Shown here in pieces: positions 8,631-15,706 of a stretch of 18,215 bases of DNA (position 1 is its first letter; the number at the start of each line of letters is the position of its first letter). Under the pieces are notes generated by a model, which saw only the letters and a list, made by a program, of their open reading frames with translations, was not told where the DNA came from and searched no databases. The translations under genes and the position numbers were made by a program. Source of the stretch: Acidobacteriota bacterium (GTDB lineage: Bacteria > Acidobacteriota > Blastocatellia > Pyrinomonadales > Pyrinomonadaceae); assembly GCA_003222935.1 (NCBI GenBank), contig QHXL01000325.1:6674-24888 (forward strand), read 5' to 3'.

Positions 8631-10040
8631 ATGCACTATCACCTAATCGGAATATGTGGAACCGCAATGGCCTCGCTTGCCGGGATGCTGCAGGCTCGCG
8701 GCCATCTTGTTACGGGTTCCGACAAAGACGTTTACCCACCAATGTCGACGATGCTTGCGGCGTTGGGAATTACAGTCAAACAAGGATTTGACGCGAGTAA
8801 TTTAACTCCGGCACCGGACTGTGTGATCGTTGGAAATGCAATTCCTCGTGGCAACCCCGAAGTCGAAGAAACACTAAAGAGAAAACTACTCTACCGATCG
8901 CAGGCCGAGGTCGTTAAAGAAGAGTTTATTCGGGGAAAGCATTGCCTGGCGGTTGCCGGCACTCACGGGAAGACAACAACTACAAGCATTGCCTCTTGGG
9001 TCATGGATCAGGGTGGACTGAATCCGAGTTTTCTCATCGGTGGAGTAGCGCAAAACTTTGGCACCAGCTTCCGGGTCGCACAGAGCGACTACATGGTCAT
9101 CGAAGCTGACGAATACGACACAGCCTACTTCGATAAAGGTCCGAAGTTCATGCACTATCTTCCGGAACTCGGAATCGTCAACAACATCGAATTTGATCAT
9201 GCCGACATTTACCTCGACCTGAATGCCGTGAACCTTGCTTTTCGACGGTTTATGAATCTGGTTCCTGGCAACGGTCGTCTGATCGCCGGCTGGGACAGCG
9301 GAAATGTGCGTGCGGTTGTCGAGGCAATGGGTTCCAGGTTGTTTACGAATCTTGAGACCTTTGGAATTAGTAACGACGCGAAGTGGCAGATTCGAAATCC
9401 TGACTTCAGCAAAGGATTGTCGCGGTTTGACGTTTATTGCGAGAACAAAGCATGGGGCGAGTTTGAAACTCCGCTACTCGGTGAGTTCAACTTATTGAAT
9501 TGCCTCGCCGTGATCATCGCTGCTGATGCCTGGGGACTCAGCCGCCCTGAAATCCGGGAGGCATTAGTTACTTTCAAGAATGTGAAGCGTCGCGCCGAGA
9601 TTCGAGGAGAACGTCGAGGTGTCGTGGTTATTGATGATTTCGCACATCATCCAACTGCCGTTCGTGAAACTTTGCGCGCACTCAGAGCCAAATACAGTCA
9701 GAAGCGACTGGTCGCAATATTTGAACCTCGATCGTGGTCATCCCGTCTCGCTGTTTTTCAGGATGATTATGCGCGCGCCTTTGAGTCGGCTGACTACGTA
9801 GTGATAGCAAGTGTTTTTGATAGCTCGAAGGTCACAGAAAAGGGACGGGCTCTGGACACAGGCGCACTAATCGAAGCGATTTTGCAACAAGGCAAACCCG
9901 CGCTAGCACTGCCAGGGGCTGATGAAATCGTCGCCCACCTCATTCCGGAACTTCGCTCGGGCGATGTTGTCGCAATCATGTCTAATGGGGGCTTCGGCGG
10001 TATTCACGAAAAGCTTTTGAGTAAACTTGAAGAGTCTTAA
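8631..10040 (+). CDS. mpl: UDP-N-acetylmuramate:L-alanyl-gamma-D-glutamyl-meso-diaminopimelate ligase
   Basis: This 469-residue Mur-ligase-family protein starts MHYHLIGICGTAMASLAGML, the N-terminal nucleotide motif of Mpl and MurC. The ATP-binding P-loop is AGTHGKTTTTS near residues 108-118. Next come ADEYDTAYFDKGPKF and VNNIEFDHADIY of the central domain. The C-terminal domain has VKRRAEIRGE and VVIDDFAHHPTAVRETL. The DEYDTAYFDKGPKF and KRRAEIRGE blocks separate Mpl from MurC. The enzyme joins recycled murein tripeptide to UDP-MurNAc in the cytoplasm, which implies meso-DAP peptidoglycan and murein recycling. It begins one base after the broken glycosyltransferase, probably sharing its transcript. 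The association with the polysaccharide genes may be only positional. Confidence 0.93.
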   Translation: MHYHLIGICGTAMASLAGMLQARGHLVTGSDKDVYPPMSTMLAALGITVKQGFDASNLTPAPDCVIVGNAIPRGNPEVEETLKRKLLYRSQAEVVKEEFIRGKHCLAVAGTHGKTTTTSIASWVMDQGGLNPSFLIGGVAQNFGTSFRVAQSDYMVIEADEYDTAYFDKGPKFMHYLPELGIVNNIEFDHADIYLDLNAVNLAFRRFMNLVPGNGRLIAGWDSGNVRAVVEAMGSRLFTNLETFGISNDAKWQIRNPDFSKGLSRFDVYCENKAWGEFETPLLGEFNLLNCLAVIIAADAWGLSRPEIREALVTFKNVKRRAEIRGERRGVVVIDDFAHHPTAVRETLRALRAKYSQKRLVAIFEPRSWSSRLAVFQDDYARAFESADYVVIASVFDSSKVTEKGRALDTGALIEAILQQGKPALALPGADEIVAHLIPELRSGDVVAIMSNGGFGGIHEKLLSKLEES

Positions 10041-10160
10041 TCTTTCGTGAGTACTCCAAAACCGGTGCGAACTCACCGCTCTTACCACCCACACACTTTA
10101 ACTAAATATTCGTAACGCTCCTGCAGCGAGACTTCACTAGATTGCTCCAAGGTCAGTCGT

Positions 10161-10165
10161 GGAGG
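10161..10165 (+). promoter_or_regulatory. Strong Shine-Dalgarno site deciding a GTG start
   Basis: GGAGG is nine bases before GTG 10175. It makes that codon the likely start of the DICT-domain gene instead of the in-frame TTG at 10142, which lies upstream of the site. Confidence 0.7.
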
Positions 10166-10174
10166 TTCCTCTCC

Positions 10175-10735
10175 GTGAAGAACTTTTCAATATTTGAGTA
10201 CGCACTTGAGTTTTCGATGAATAAAGACGTCGAAAACCTTGGTGAAATCGCGAGCGTTGCGCGGCAAGACTTCGAAAGGCACGAAAGTTTTGTTTGCCAT
10301 ACAACGACCGCATCGGTCGAGTATGCCTGCTTGATGATCGAGAACGCGTTGTTGCTGAGAACAAATCGAGGAGGGCGTGTTTTTGCCGGTTTCGAGAAGT
10401 TTTCTCAGTTGCAGCCGATCATTGATCGATACTTGCGAATTGCCGATGTTTCCGAGTCAGTCTATCTCTTCGGACAAGACGATTGGCAACCACCTCGTCA
10501 TCCAAACATCCGACTCATCAATTTGAAATCGGATTTTAAGTTGTCGCGTGAGTGGTTTGTGATAACTCAATCGTCGAGCTTGAGTTGTGCTTTTCTTGCT
10601 TTCGATGAAGCTGGCAAGGATTCGACCATGCCTGAACAAATTCGCTACTGGGCGTGGAAGACAAACAACCCGGCGGCGGTTGGCGGCTTGGTGAATGCGG
10701 TCGAGGGAGTTATTGACTGGACGTTGGCAGCCTAG
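10175..10735 (+). CDS. Stand-alone DICT sensory domain protein
   Basis: About 186 residues using GTG at 10175, chosen for the GGAGG site nine bases upstream. The sequence begins KNFSIFEYALEF and includes a helix-rich N-terminal part. The core follows the DICT pattern: GRVFAGFEKFSQLQPIIDRYLRIA, then SVYLFGQDDW, then REWFVITQSSSLSCAFLAFDE (each quoted loosely). DICT domains normally accompany diguanylate cyclases, two-component proteins or other sensors and are predicted to sense light or a ligand. Here the domain is alone, with no catalytic or DNA-binding partner, so a signalling role is inference. The gene is followed directly by a palindromic element starting one base after its stop codon. 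Family recognition is by pattern only. Confidence 0.66.
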   Translation: MKNFSIFEYALEFSMNKDVENLGEIASVARQDFERHESFVCHTTTASVEYACLMIENALLLRTNRGGRVFAGFEKFSQLQPIIDRYLRIADVSESVYLFGQDDWQPPRHPNIRLINLKSDFKLSREWFVITQSSSLSCAFLAFDEAGKDSTMPEQIRYWAWKTNNPAAVGGLVNAVEGVIDWTLAA

Positions 10736-10870
10736 TGTCCGATATGCACTGATGGTCCGATAGGCTTTAGCTTGTCGCGACGTAACCTACCAGAACTCGA
10801 AGCTATAACGTTCTTAGGAAGTGCGAACAACAACTCATTAGCGTCACGACAAGCTAAAGCATATCGGACA
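10736..10870. repeat. REPIN-like palindromic element, copy 1 (with a partly duplicated left arm)
   Basis: The left arm (10755-10782) and right arm (10842-10869) are inverted copies matching at 26 of 28 positions. They start GTCCGATA, contain the GCTTTAGC core and enclose a 59-nt loop. The left side carries an extra partial arm at 10736-10747 (TGTCCGATATGC) separated by seven bases. The element fills the whole gap between two convergent genes, beginning one base after one stop codon and ending four bases before the other. It could act as a bidirectional transcription terminator. It shares arms, but not the loop, with copies at 11511 and 17580. Confidence 0.92.
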
Positions 10871-10874
10871 TGGG

Positions 10875-11339
10875 CTACTGCGCGCGATTCTGACTTCTTG
10901 GTTCTGCACGCGGCGCGCGTTCGACGAGAAGTGGTCCTTTAAGACTTTTTGCAGCGCCGGTAGATTCCACGTGAGCCGTCAGTACTCTTCTCAGTCTCTT
11001 CGGAAGAAACTTCGCAGCAATCGTCGCAGTCGCCCCGATCAACTCAACAACATCGCCTCCTCCGCGCCAATGCTCGCGAACTACATTCGGATTTGCCACA
11101 GTTGTGAGTCGCAACAACGACAATGCGATGAGATAAGCGTCGTCGATCTGACCAACGAATGGAAGCATGTCGGGGATAAAGTCGACAGGTAGTAAGGCGT
11201 AGACGATCGCGCCCGCTACCAGCATACGCTCCTTGGTCGGCACGCGCGGGTCGACCATCAACTTGCCACAAAGCATCACCAGGTTGGGGATCAGCAACAG
11301 CAAGTTTTTCATTCGCGCTTTTAGCATTGAGTCGGACAT
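10875..11339 (-). CDS. YkvA/DUF1232 family membrane protein
   Basis: This 154-residue protein contains the DUF1232 signature: VDPRVPTKERMLVAGAIVYALLPVDFIPD, followed by LPFVGQIDDAYLIALSLLRL (the key piece is YALLPVDFIPD then GQIDDA). The family consists of small membrane-associated proteins with a P-x-D-hIPD motif and an unknown biochemical role. The N-terminus has a hydrophobic stretch near residues 12-25. The C-terminal 40 residues are basic and low in complexity. A good ribosome site, GGAGA, lies six bases before the ATG (complement of 11346-11350). It converges on the DICT gene with a palindromic repeat between them and diverges from pta. Confidence 0.82.
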   Translation of the reverse strand: MSDSMLKARMKNLLLLIPNLVMLCGKLMVDPRVPTKERMLVAGAIVYALLPVDFIPDMLPFVGQIDDAYLIALSLLRLTTVANPNVVREHWRGGGDVVELIGATATIAAKFLPKRLRRVLTAHVESTGAAKSLKGPLLVERAPRAEPRSQNRAQ

Positions 11340-11449
11340 TCGTATTCTCCGGGGCCTATGAGTCGTCGACGTCAGATTTGGTTGTATTAGAAATTATCAC
11401 ACTCAGCCTCGAGGGGGCACTGAAGTCAGTGTGTTGCGCTGATTTGAGT

Positions 11450-11498
11450 CTTCTCTGTGCAACCGCTGTGTTCTCTGCGTTTCTATTGCACAGAGAAG
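11450..11498. repeat. 13-bp perfect inverted repeat
   Basis: CTTCTCTGTGCAA at 11450-11462 is exactly inverted as TTGCACAGAGAAG at 11486-11498, with a 23-nt loop that itself contains TTCTCTGCG. It is different in sequence from the REPIN-like element that starts 12 bases further on. It may be another dispersed repeat or a regulatory hairpin. Confidence 0.75.
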
Positions 11499-11510
11499 TA
11501 AACTAAAAAA

Positions 11511-11590
11511 TGTCCGATATGCTTTAGCTTGTCGTTGTGTTCATTACTAACCTTCTTCGAACATCACGACAAGCTGAAGCATATCGGACA
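11511..11590. repeat. REPIN-like palindromic element, copy 2 (compact form)
   Basis: The 25-base arms (11511-11535 and 11566-11590) are inverted copies with one mismatch, which a G-U pair would tolerate in RNA. They begin and end with TGTCCGATATG and its complement and enclose a 30-nt loop. No target-site duplication is evident in the flanks. This is the cleanest copy for defining the element ends. It lies 78 bases upstream of pta. Confidence 0.93.
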
Positions 11591-11668
11591 CTTCAGGACT
11601 TGTCCTCACCGGGCTTGTTCGTTAGACTGCGGTTCAACCCCAAATCAGATCGACAGTAAGTTTCTCCT

Positions 11669-12679
11669 ATGCAGATTCTCGAACGCATTCGTCAACGCGC
11701 AGCCTCCAGACAACAACACATCGTATTACCGGAAGGTAACGATCCGCGCACCGTAGTTGCCGCAGCTCAGTGCGCGAGTCAACGCATCGCGCAAATTACG
11801 ATCCTCGGAGATGAAGAAACTATTCGTTCGACGGCGCGGGACAACTCCGTCGAGCTCACCGGCGTGACGATCATCGATCATCGCAAGGCCGATGATTTCG
11901 ACAAGATGGTCTCTTTCTTTCACGAGTTACGACGCGCAAAGGGCCTGATGGCCGATGAAGCGCGAACGATGGTTTCGGATCCTCTCTACTATGGAAACTT
12001 GATGGTTCGCCTGGGTAAAGCAGATGGATCTGTGGCCGGCGCAACTAATACGACTTCACACACTGTGCGTGCAGCCCTTCACTGCATCGGCGTACGTTCA
12101 GGTTTTAAGTTGGTGTCGAGTTTCTTCTTGATGGCACTGCAATCAAGCGAGTTCGGACACGACGGCGCAATGATCTACGCCGACTGTGGGGTTGTTATTG
12201 AACCAAGCGCAGCTGAGCTTGCAGAGATTGCACTCGCGTCTGCGGATTCCTGTAAAGCCCTGCTTGGTGTCGAACCTCGTGTGGCAATGCTTTCATTCTC
12301 AACCAAGGGAAGCGCGAAACATAAATTGATTGATAAGGTTGTTGAAGCCACGCGAACTGTTAAGGCACGCGCTCCCGAATTACTGATTGACGGTGAGCTA
12401 CAAGCCGATGCCTCACTTGTACCCAAGGTGGCCCAATCAAAAGCGCCCGGGTCTCCCGTCGGCGGCCGCGCGAACGTGCTGATATTTCCCGATCTGCAAG
12501 CCGGCAACATCGCTTACAAGTTGACCGAACGACTCGCAGGAGCCACCGCCATCGGACCTATCCTCCAGGGACTCGATAAGCCGGCAAACGACCTTTCCCG
12601 GGGCTGCAAAGCCGAGGATATTGTCGACGCAGTGGCAATCACTGCGGTTCAAGCTCAAGCTCGAAAAGCCGCTACCTGA
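11669..12679 (+). CDS. pta: Phosphate acetyltransferase
   Basis: This 336-residue protein is the short, catalytic-domain-only form of Pta. Recognisable blocks are [18 protein letters not shown] near the N-terminus, then [19 protein letters not shown], then [14 protein letters not shown]. These are followed by [48 protein letters not shown] and [16 protein letters not shown], with [18 protein letters not shown] at the end. The enzyme interconverts acetyl-CoA and acetyl phosphate in the cytoplasm. The usual partner acetate kinase gene is not in the window. The upstream spacer contains REPIN copy 2, which could influence its transcription. No strong ribosome site is visible before the ATG. Confidence 0.93.
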   Translation: MQILERIRQRAASRQQHIVLPEGNDPRTVVAAAQCASQRIAQITILGDEETIRSTARDNSVELTGVTIIDHRKADDFDKMVSFFHELRRAKGLMADEARTMVSDPLYYGNLMVRLGKADGSVAGATNTTSHTVRAALHCIGVRSGFKLVSSFFLMALQSSEFGHDGAMIYADCGVVIEPSAAELAEIALASADSCKALLGVEPRVAMLSFSTKGSAKHKLIDKVVEATRTVKARAPELLIDGELQADASLVPKVAQSKAPGSPVGGRANVLIFPDLQAGNIAYKLTERLAGATAIGPILQGLDKPANDLSRGCKAEDIVDAVAITAVQAQARKAAT

Positions 12680-12776
12680 GCATTACGTGCGGGCAACTGA
12701 GCACGAGCCCCGGCATCCAACAGACTGACTTCCAAAACTTCTTAAGTCTGATGTTTTGCTTCGATGTTTTTCTGCG

Positions 12777-13961
12777 ATGTTGTTCAACCAGGCATCTCGA
12801 ATTCAACCTAAGCTGCTACTGTTGCTGACGCTAGTCGTGGTTGCCGCCGGCCCATTGACTGCGCAAACGACCGCGCCAAAGCAAAACCCCTCGCCAACTC
12901 CTTCGCCATCGCCAACCGCAACTCCTATCGAGACCGACCCGGATTCAGTCAGAGTGTTTACCGAGGAAGTTAGACTTCCAGTAACCGCACTCGATGCCTA
13001 CGGTCATTATGATCCAACACTCGAAACGGAAGACGTTTTAATAATTGAAGACGGTGTTATCCAACAAGTGACGAGCGTGCGTCACATTCCGGCGAATGTG
13101 CTGTTTCTACTCGATACCGGCGGTGAGCTAAGCGGGTTGGGAGGACTTTCGAAGAGTACTTTTCTGACCAGGCAAGTTGCGTCTAACCTCATCAGCAAAC
13201 TTCCGGAAGGTTCCTGGTTTGCCGTGTTGCAGTCGGGCAACAGCCCGGAGATCATTCAAAGTTGGACCAGGGACAAAACAGCAACTCTGAAGCTTTTGAA
13301 GAACAAGCTCTACGCAACCAAGCGTTCGCGCATTTCAGATTCAATCGTTGCGGCGAGTGAGCAATTGAACGATCGACCGGAAGGCAGCAGGCATGTCGTA
13401 ATGATCACGGATGGCGTTGATTCGCCAGGCAGCAAGACCGATCGCGCCGATGCCATCAAGAAATTGGTTGCGGCACGCGCAACTGTGCACATCATTAGCT
13501 ACACGGAGTTTGTTCGTCAGAAGTCTGATAATAAGACTACCAGTGTCGCGGTACGCCAGTTACCGAATAGTTCCGACCCAATTCGCAGCAGTGATCCGAC
13601 ACTTCCGCCCGGAGCCACTCGCTCCCCCGCCTTCGGTATTGGTGTCAGGTTCGACCCGGCGATGCGTCGACAGAGAAAGGCTTATGAAGCTGAAGTTAAG
13701 AAAAGTCAGCAGGTCTTGAGCAATATTGCTGTTGAGACGGGGGGGAAACTGATGTTGCCGTTGAACAGCGATGAAATGCTGGCCCAATCAAATGAAGTCG
13801 CTCGGGCAATCGGCGCAGAGTATGTCGTCACCTATCGACCAAAGCGAGCTCTATCAGATGCGCCTCCCGGAGAATACAGACGTATCCAGGTGCAATCTAG
13901 AAAAGTTGGATTGAGTTTGCATTCACGACGTGGATACGTCGTGCCGACACCATCTAAATAG
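12777..13961 (+). CDS. Secreted VWFA-related domain protein (acidobacterial type)
   Basis: About 394 residues if started at ATG 12777. An in-frame TTG at 12756 would add seven residues before the signal peptide. The N-terminus has basic residues, a hydrophobic core (LLLLLTLVVVAAGP) and a probable cleavage near LTAQ. A Pro/Ser/Thr-rich linker follows (NPSPTPSPSPTATP). The family pattern is then clear: VRLPVTALDAYG, LETEDVLIIEDGVIQQV, VLFLLDTGG and HVVMITDGVDSPG, plus a late VETGGKLMLPLNSDE and YVVTYRPKR. Such proteins are numerous in Acidobacteriota; their function is not established. The first MIDAS motif is degenerate here, DTGGE instead of DxSxS near residue 113, so metal-dependent adhesion may be lost. 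It ends five bases from the convergent HD-GYP gene. Confidence 0.83.
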   Translation: MLFNQASRIQPKLLLLLTLVVVAAGPLTAQTTAPKQNPSPTPSPSPTATPIETDPDSVRVFTEEVRLPVTALDAYGHYDPTLETEDVLIIEDGVIQQVTSVRHIPANVLFLLDTGGELSGLGGLSKSTFLTRQVASNLISKLPEGSWFAVLQSGNSPEIIQSWTRDKTATLKLLKNKLYATKRSRISDSIVAASEQLNDRPEGSRHVVMITDGVDSPGSKTDRADAIKKLVAARATVHIISYTEFVRQKSDNKTTSVAVRQLPNSSDPIRSSDPTLPPGATRSPAFGIGVRFDPAMRRQRKAYEAEVKKSQQVLSNIAVETGGKLMLPLNSDEMLAQSNEVARAIGAEYVVTYRPKRALSDAPPGEYRRIQVQSRKVGLSLHSRRGYVVPTPSK

Positions 13962-13966
13962 GCCAG

Positions 13967-15094
13967 TTAGCTTACCGCTACTTCAAGTTGCGACTCTAAC
14001 ATTTCGACCATTCGCCGCACTTCATACTCTTCGTGCTTCGGCATCAGTGACTGCCGGTGCAATTCTTCCCAGTCGTCTTTTGGAACTCGATGGAAGGCCT
14101 CGACCACTTTTGGATCAAACTGCCGGCCAACCCAGTCATCTAATTCCTGAGCCGCCGCTTCATACGACTTACCACGACGATAGACGCGATCGCTCGTGAT
14201 TGCGTCGAAGGCATCAGCCACCGCAAAGATTCGAGCGTTCACATCAATCTCTTCTTCACGAAGACCGAGCGGGTAGCCACTTCCATCCCACTTCTCGTGA
14301 TGTTGCGCAACTACTCGAGCAGCGCCTTGTAGAAACTCGATGCCGCGCAGGATCTGTTGACCGTGCATCGGATGTTCACGCATCAAGACCCATTCTTCTT
14401 CAGTTAACTTTCCGGGTTTGCGAAGGATTAAATCAGGCACGCCAATTTTGCCGATGTCGTGCAGTAGAGATCCAAATTCCAGTGCCTTCAGCACATCGCG
14501 ACTCAATCCGTACTCACGGCCCAGGCGCAAACTATAAGTGACAACTCTCTCGGAGTGTCCGTGCGTTTCCTGGTCGCGTGTTTCGAGTGCTGTGGTAAGT
14601 GCTTTGAGAGTTGAACGATAAGCATCTTCAAGTGAGTCGAGCGTACGATCAAGTTCTGCTGTTCGTTGTTCAACTAACTCTTCGAGATGGTTCTCGTAGC
14701 GCTGCTTCGCGGTAACGAGGTCGTAGTGCTCGAGCGCGCGTTTTACCACGGCTTCTACCTGACGCAGATCGAAAGGCTTCATCAAGTAATCGAACGCACC
14801 GACGCGCAGCGCTCCGATAGCGCTTTCGACGGTTTGCATTCCACTAATCATCACAACGACTGTGTTTGGAGAAAGCTCTTTGATATGCGGAATCATTTCC
14901 AGGCCGGTCATGCCGGGCATGGTTATGTCGCTTATGACCAACTGAAACTCCGAGGCTTGCAATCGCGCTAAAGCTTGTTCGGCGGAGCCGGCTTTTTGGC
15001 AGTCGTACTCCGTGCTGAGCAAGTCAGCGAGGATCTCAGTAATCTCCAGTTCGTCATCAACTATGAGAATGCGGGGCGGCACTTTGTTCAGCAT
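13967..15094 (-). CDS. Response regulator with REC and HD-GYP domains (putative c-di-GMP phosphodiesterase)
   Basis: The N-terminal receiver domain has ILIVDDE, phospho-acceptor D56 in VISDITMPGMTG, VVVMISG and the conserved Lys in DYLMKPFD. A coiled-coil linker (about 125-160) leads to an HD-GYP domain with THGHSERV, the HD pair in LLHDIGKIGVPD, REHPMHG, AQHHEKWDGSGYP and VADAFDAITSDRVYR. All metal and GYP residues look intact, so it is probably an active c-di-GMP phosphodiesterase of the RpfG type. No histidine kinase is adjacent, so the input partner is unknown. A clear AGGAG lies seven bases before the ATG (complement of 15102-15106). Length of 375 residues is normal. Confidence 0.92.
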   Translation of the reverse strand: MLNKVPPRILIVDDELEITEILADLLSTEYDCQKAGSAEQALARLQASEFQLVISDITMPGMTGLEMIPHIKELSPNTVVVMISGMQTVESAIGALRVGAFDYLMKPFDLRQVEAVVKRALEHYDLVTAKQRYENHLEELVEQRTAELDRTLDSLEDAYRSTLKALTTALETRDQETHGHSERVVTYSLRLGREYGLSRDVLKALEFGSLLHDIGKIGVPDLILRKPGKLTEEEWVLMREHPMHGQQILRGIEFLQGAARVVAQHHEKWDGSGYPLGLREEEIDVNARIFAVADAFDAITSDRVYRRGKSYEAAAQELDDWVGRQFDPKVVEAFHRVPKDDWEELHRQSLMPKHEEYEVRRMVEMLESQLEVAVS

Positions 15095-15607
15095 CTATTC
15101 ACTCCTGAGGTGACAGGAACCCCTGGGCAAGTGTTCTGTTTCCAAAAATTTAAATTGCTTCGTGAGGTATCTGAGGCAGGCGCGCGATCCCGGGGCCCAA
15201 ACAGGCAAAGGCATTCTAGACGATTCCACAGACCGTGGCAAACATGTTTTTACGTTTGCGCTAAGTGAATAAATAATAGGACTTACAGTTGCTGTCTACG
15301 GAGAATTACGGACGGAGTGCGGAGATTTTGTCCGAAAGAGTGACCAACTCGAGATTTTCCAGCTCCGGGAGGCCTTCGACGAAGGGTGGATTGCGTCTGT
15401 GTCTGATGCAATGAAGCTTGGAGGCGGTGTGGTCATTTACAGCCGGTGCTGCTTCAATCAATAGGACCACGGCGCAGACGATTTTAAGCCGAAGACGTAA
15501 TTTGCTACGACAAGCTCAACCTGCCGCCTGTTGATTTTGCACGGTATCCCACATTTAACTGCGGTTGCGAAACTTTGAAGTGAGGTCGTATTATGTCTGC
15601 CCGCTGC
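15095..15607. other. Intergenic region between HD-GYP regulator and tRNA-Leu
   Basis: About 510 bp without a supported gene. A stop-to-stop frame of 63 codons (15273-15461, ending at TAG 15462-15464) reads plausibly, with LEIFQLREAFDEGWIASVSD in the middle, but has no usable start codon and no ribosome site. It may be a gene remnant. The bases nearest 15607 hold a likely tRNA promoter. A short stretch near 15508-15518 resembles part of a REPIN arm (ACGACAAGCT) but has no partner. Confidence 0.5.
15565..15594 (+). promoter_or_regulatory. Probable sigma-70-type promoter for tRNA-Leu
   Basis: TTGCGA (15565-15570) and TATTAT (15589-15594) are 18 bases apart. The expected start of transcription falls a few bases before the tRNA at 15608. 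This is a consensus judgement only. Confidence 0.45.
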
Positions 15608-15694
15608 GCCGGAGTGGCGAAATTGGTATACGCACTAGACTCAAAATCTAGCGAGGTCACACTCATGTCGGTTCGAGTCCGACCTCCGGCACCA
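15608..15694 (+). tRNA. tRNA-Leu, anticodon CAA
   Basis: The 87-base cloverleaf has an acceptor stem GCCGGAG / CTCCGGC, a D-arm with GGCGAAATTGGTATACGC, and an anticodon stem CTAGA/TCTAG around loop CTCAAAA (anticodon CAA). It has a long class II variable arm and the T-arm GTCGGTTCGAGTCCGAC. The CCA end is encoded (15692-15694). The long variable arm and anticodon identify leucine reading UUG. It is convergent with the LarA-like gene, whose stop codon lies only 12 bases downstream. Confidence 0.96.
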
Positions 15695-15706
15695 AACCTA
15701 AACCCA

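Larger units (their letters stand above)
11340..11668. other. Divergent intergenic region between ykvA-like gene and pta
   Basis: This 329-bp spacer should hold promoters for both neighbours, but I could not identify convincing -35/-10 pairs. Nearest the - strand gene is an AT-rich stretch (around 11380-11400). Two unrelated inverted repeats sit in the spacer: a 13-bp pair at 11450-11498 and REPIN copy 2 at 11511-11590. No credible coding frame is present. Confidence 0.6.

Noticed and set aside
12721..12760. Weak hairpin CAGACT...AGTCTG downstream of pta
   Set aside because: Only six paired bases with an 18-base loop and an interrupted T tail; too weak to call a terminator.
15508..15518. Solo partial REPIN arm (ACGACAAGCT)
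   Set aside because: Only ten matching bases, no inverted partner nearby and no TGTCCGATA end.
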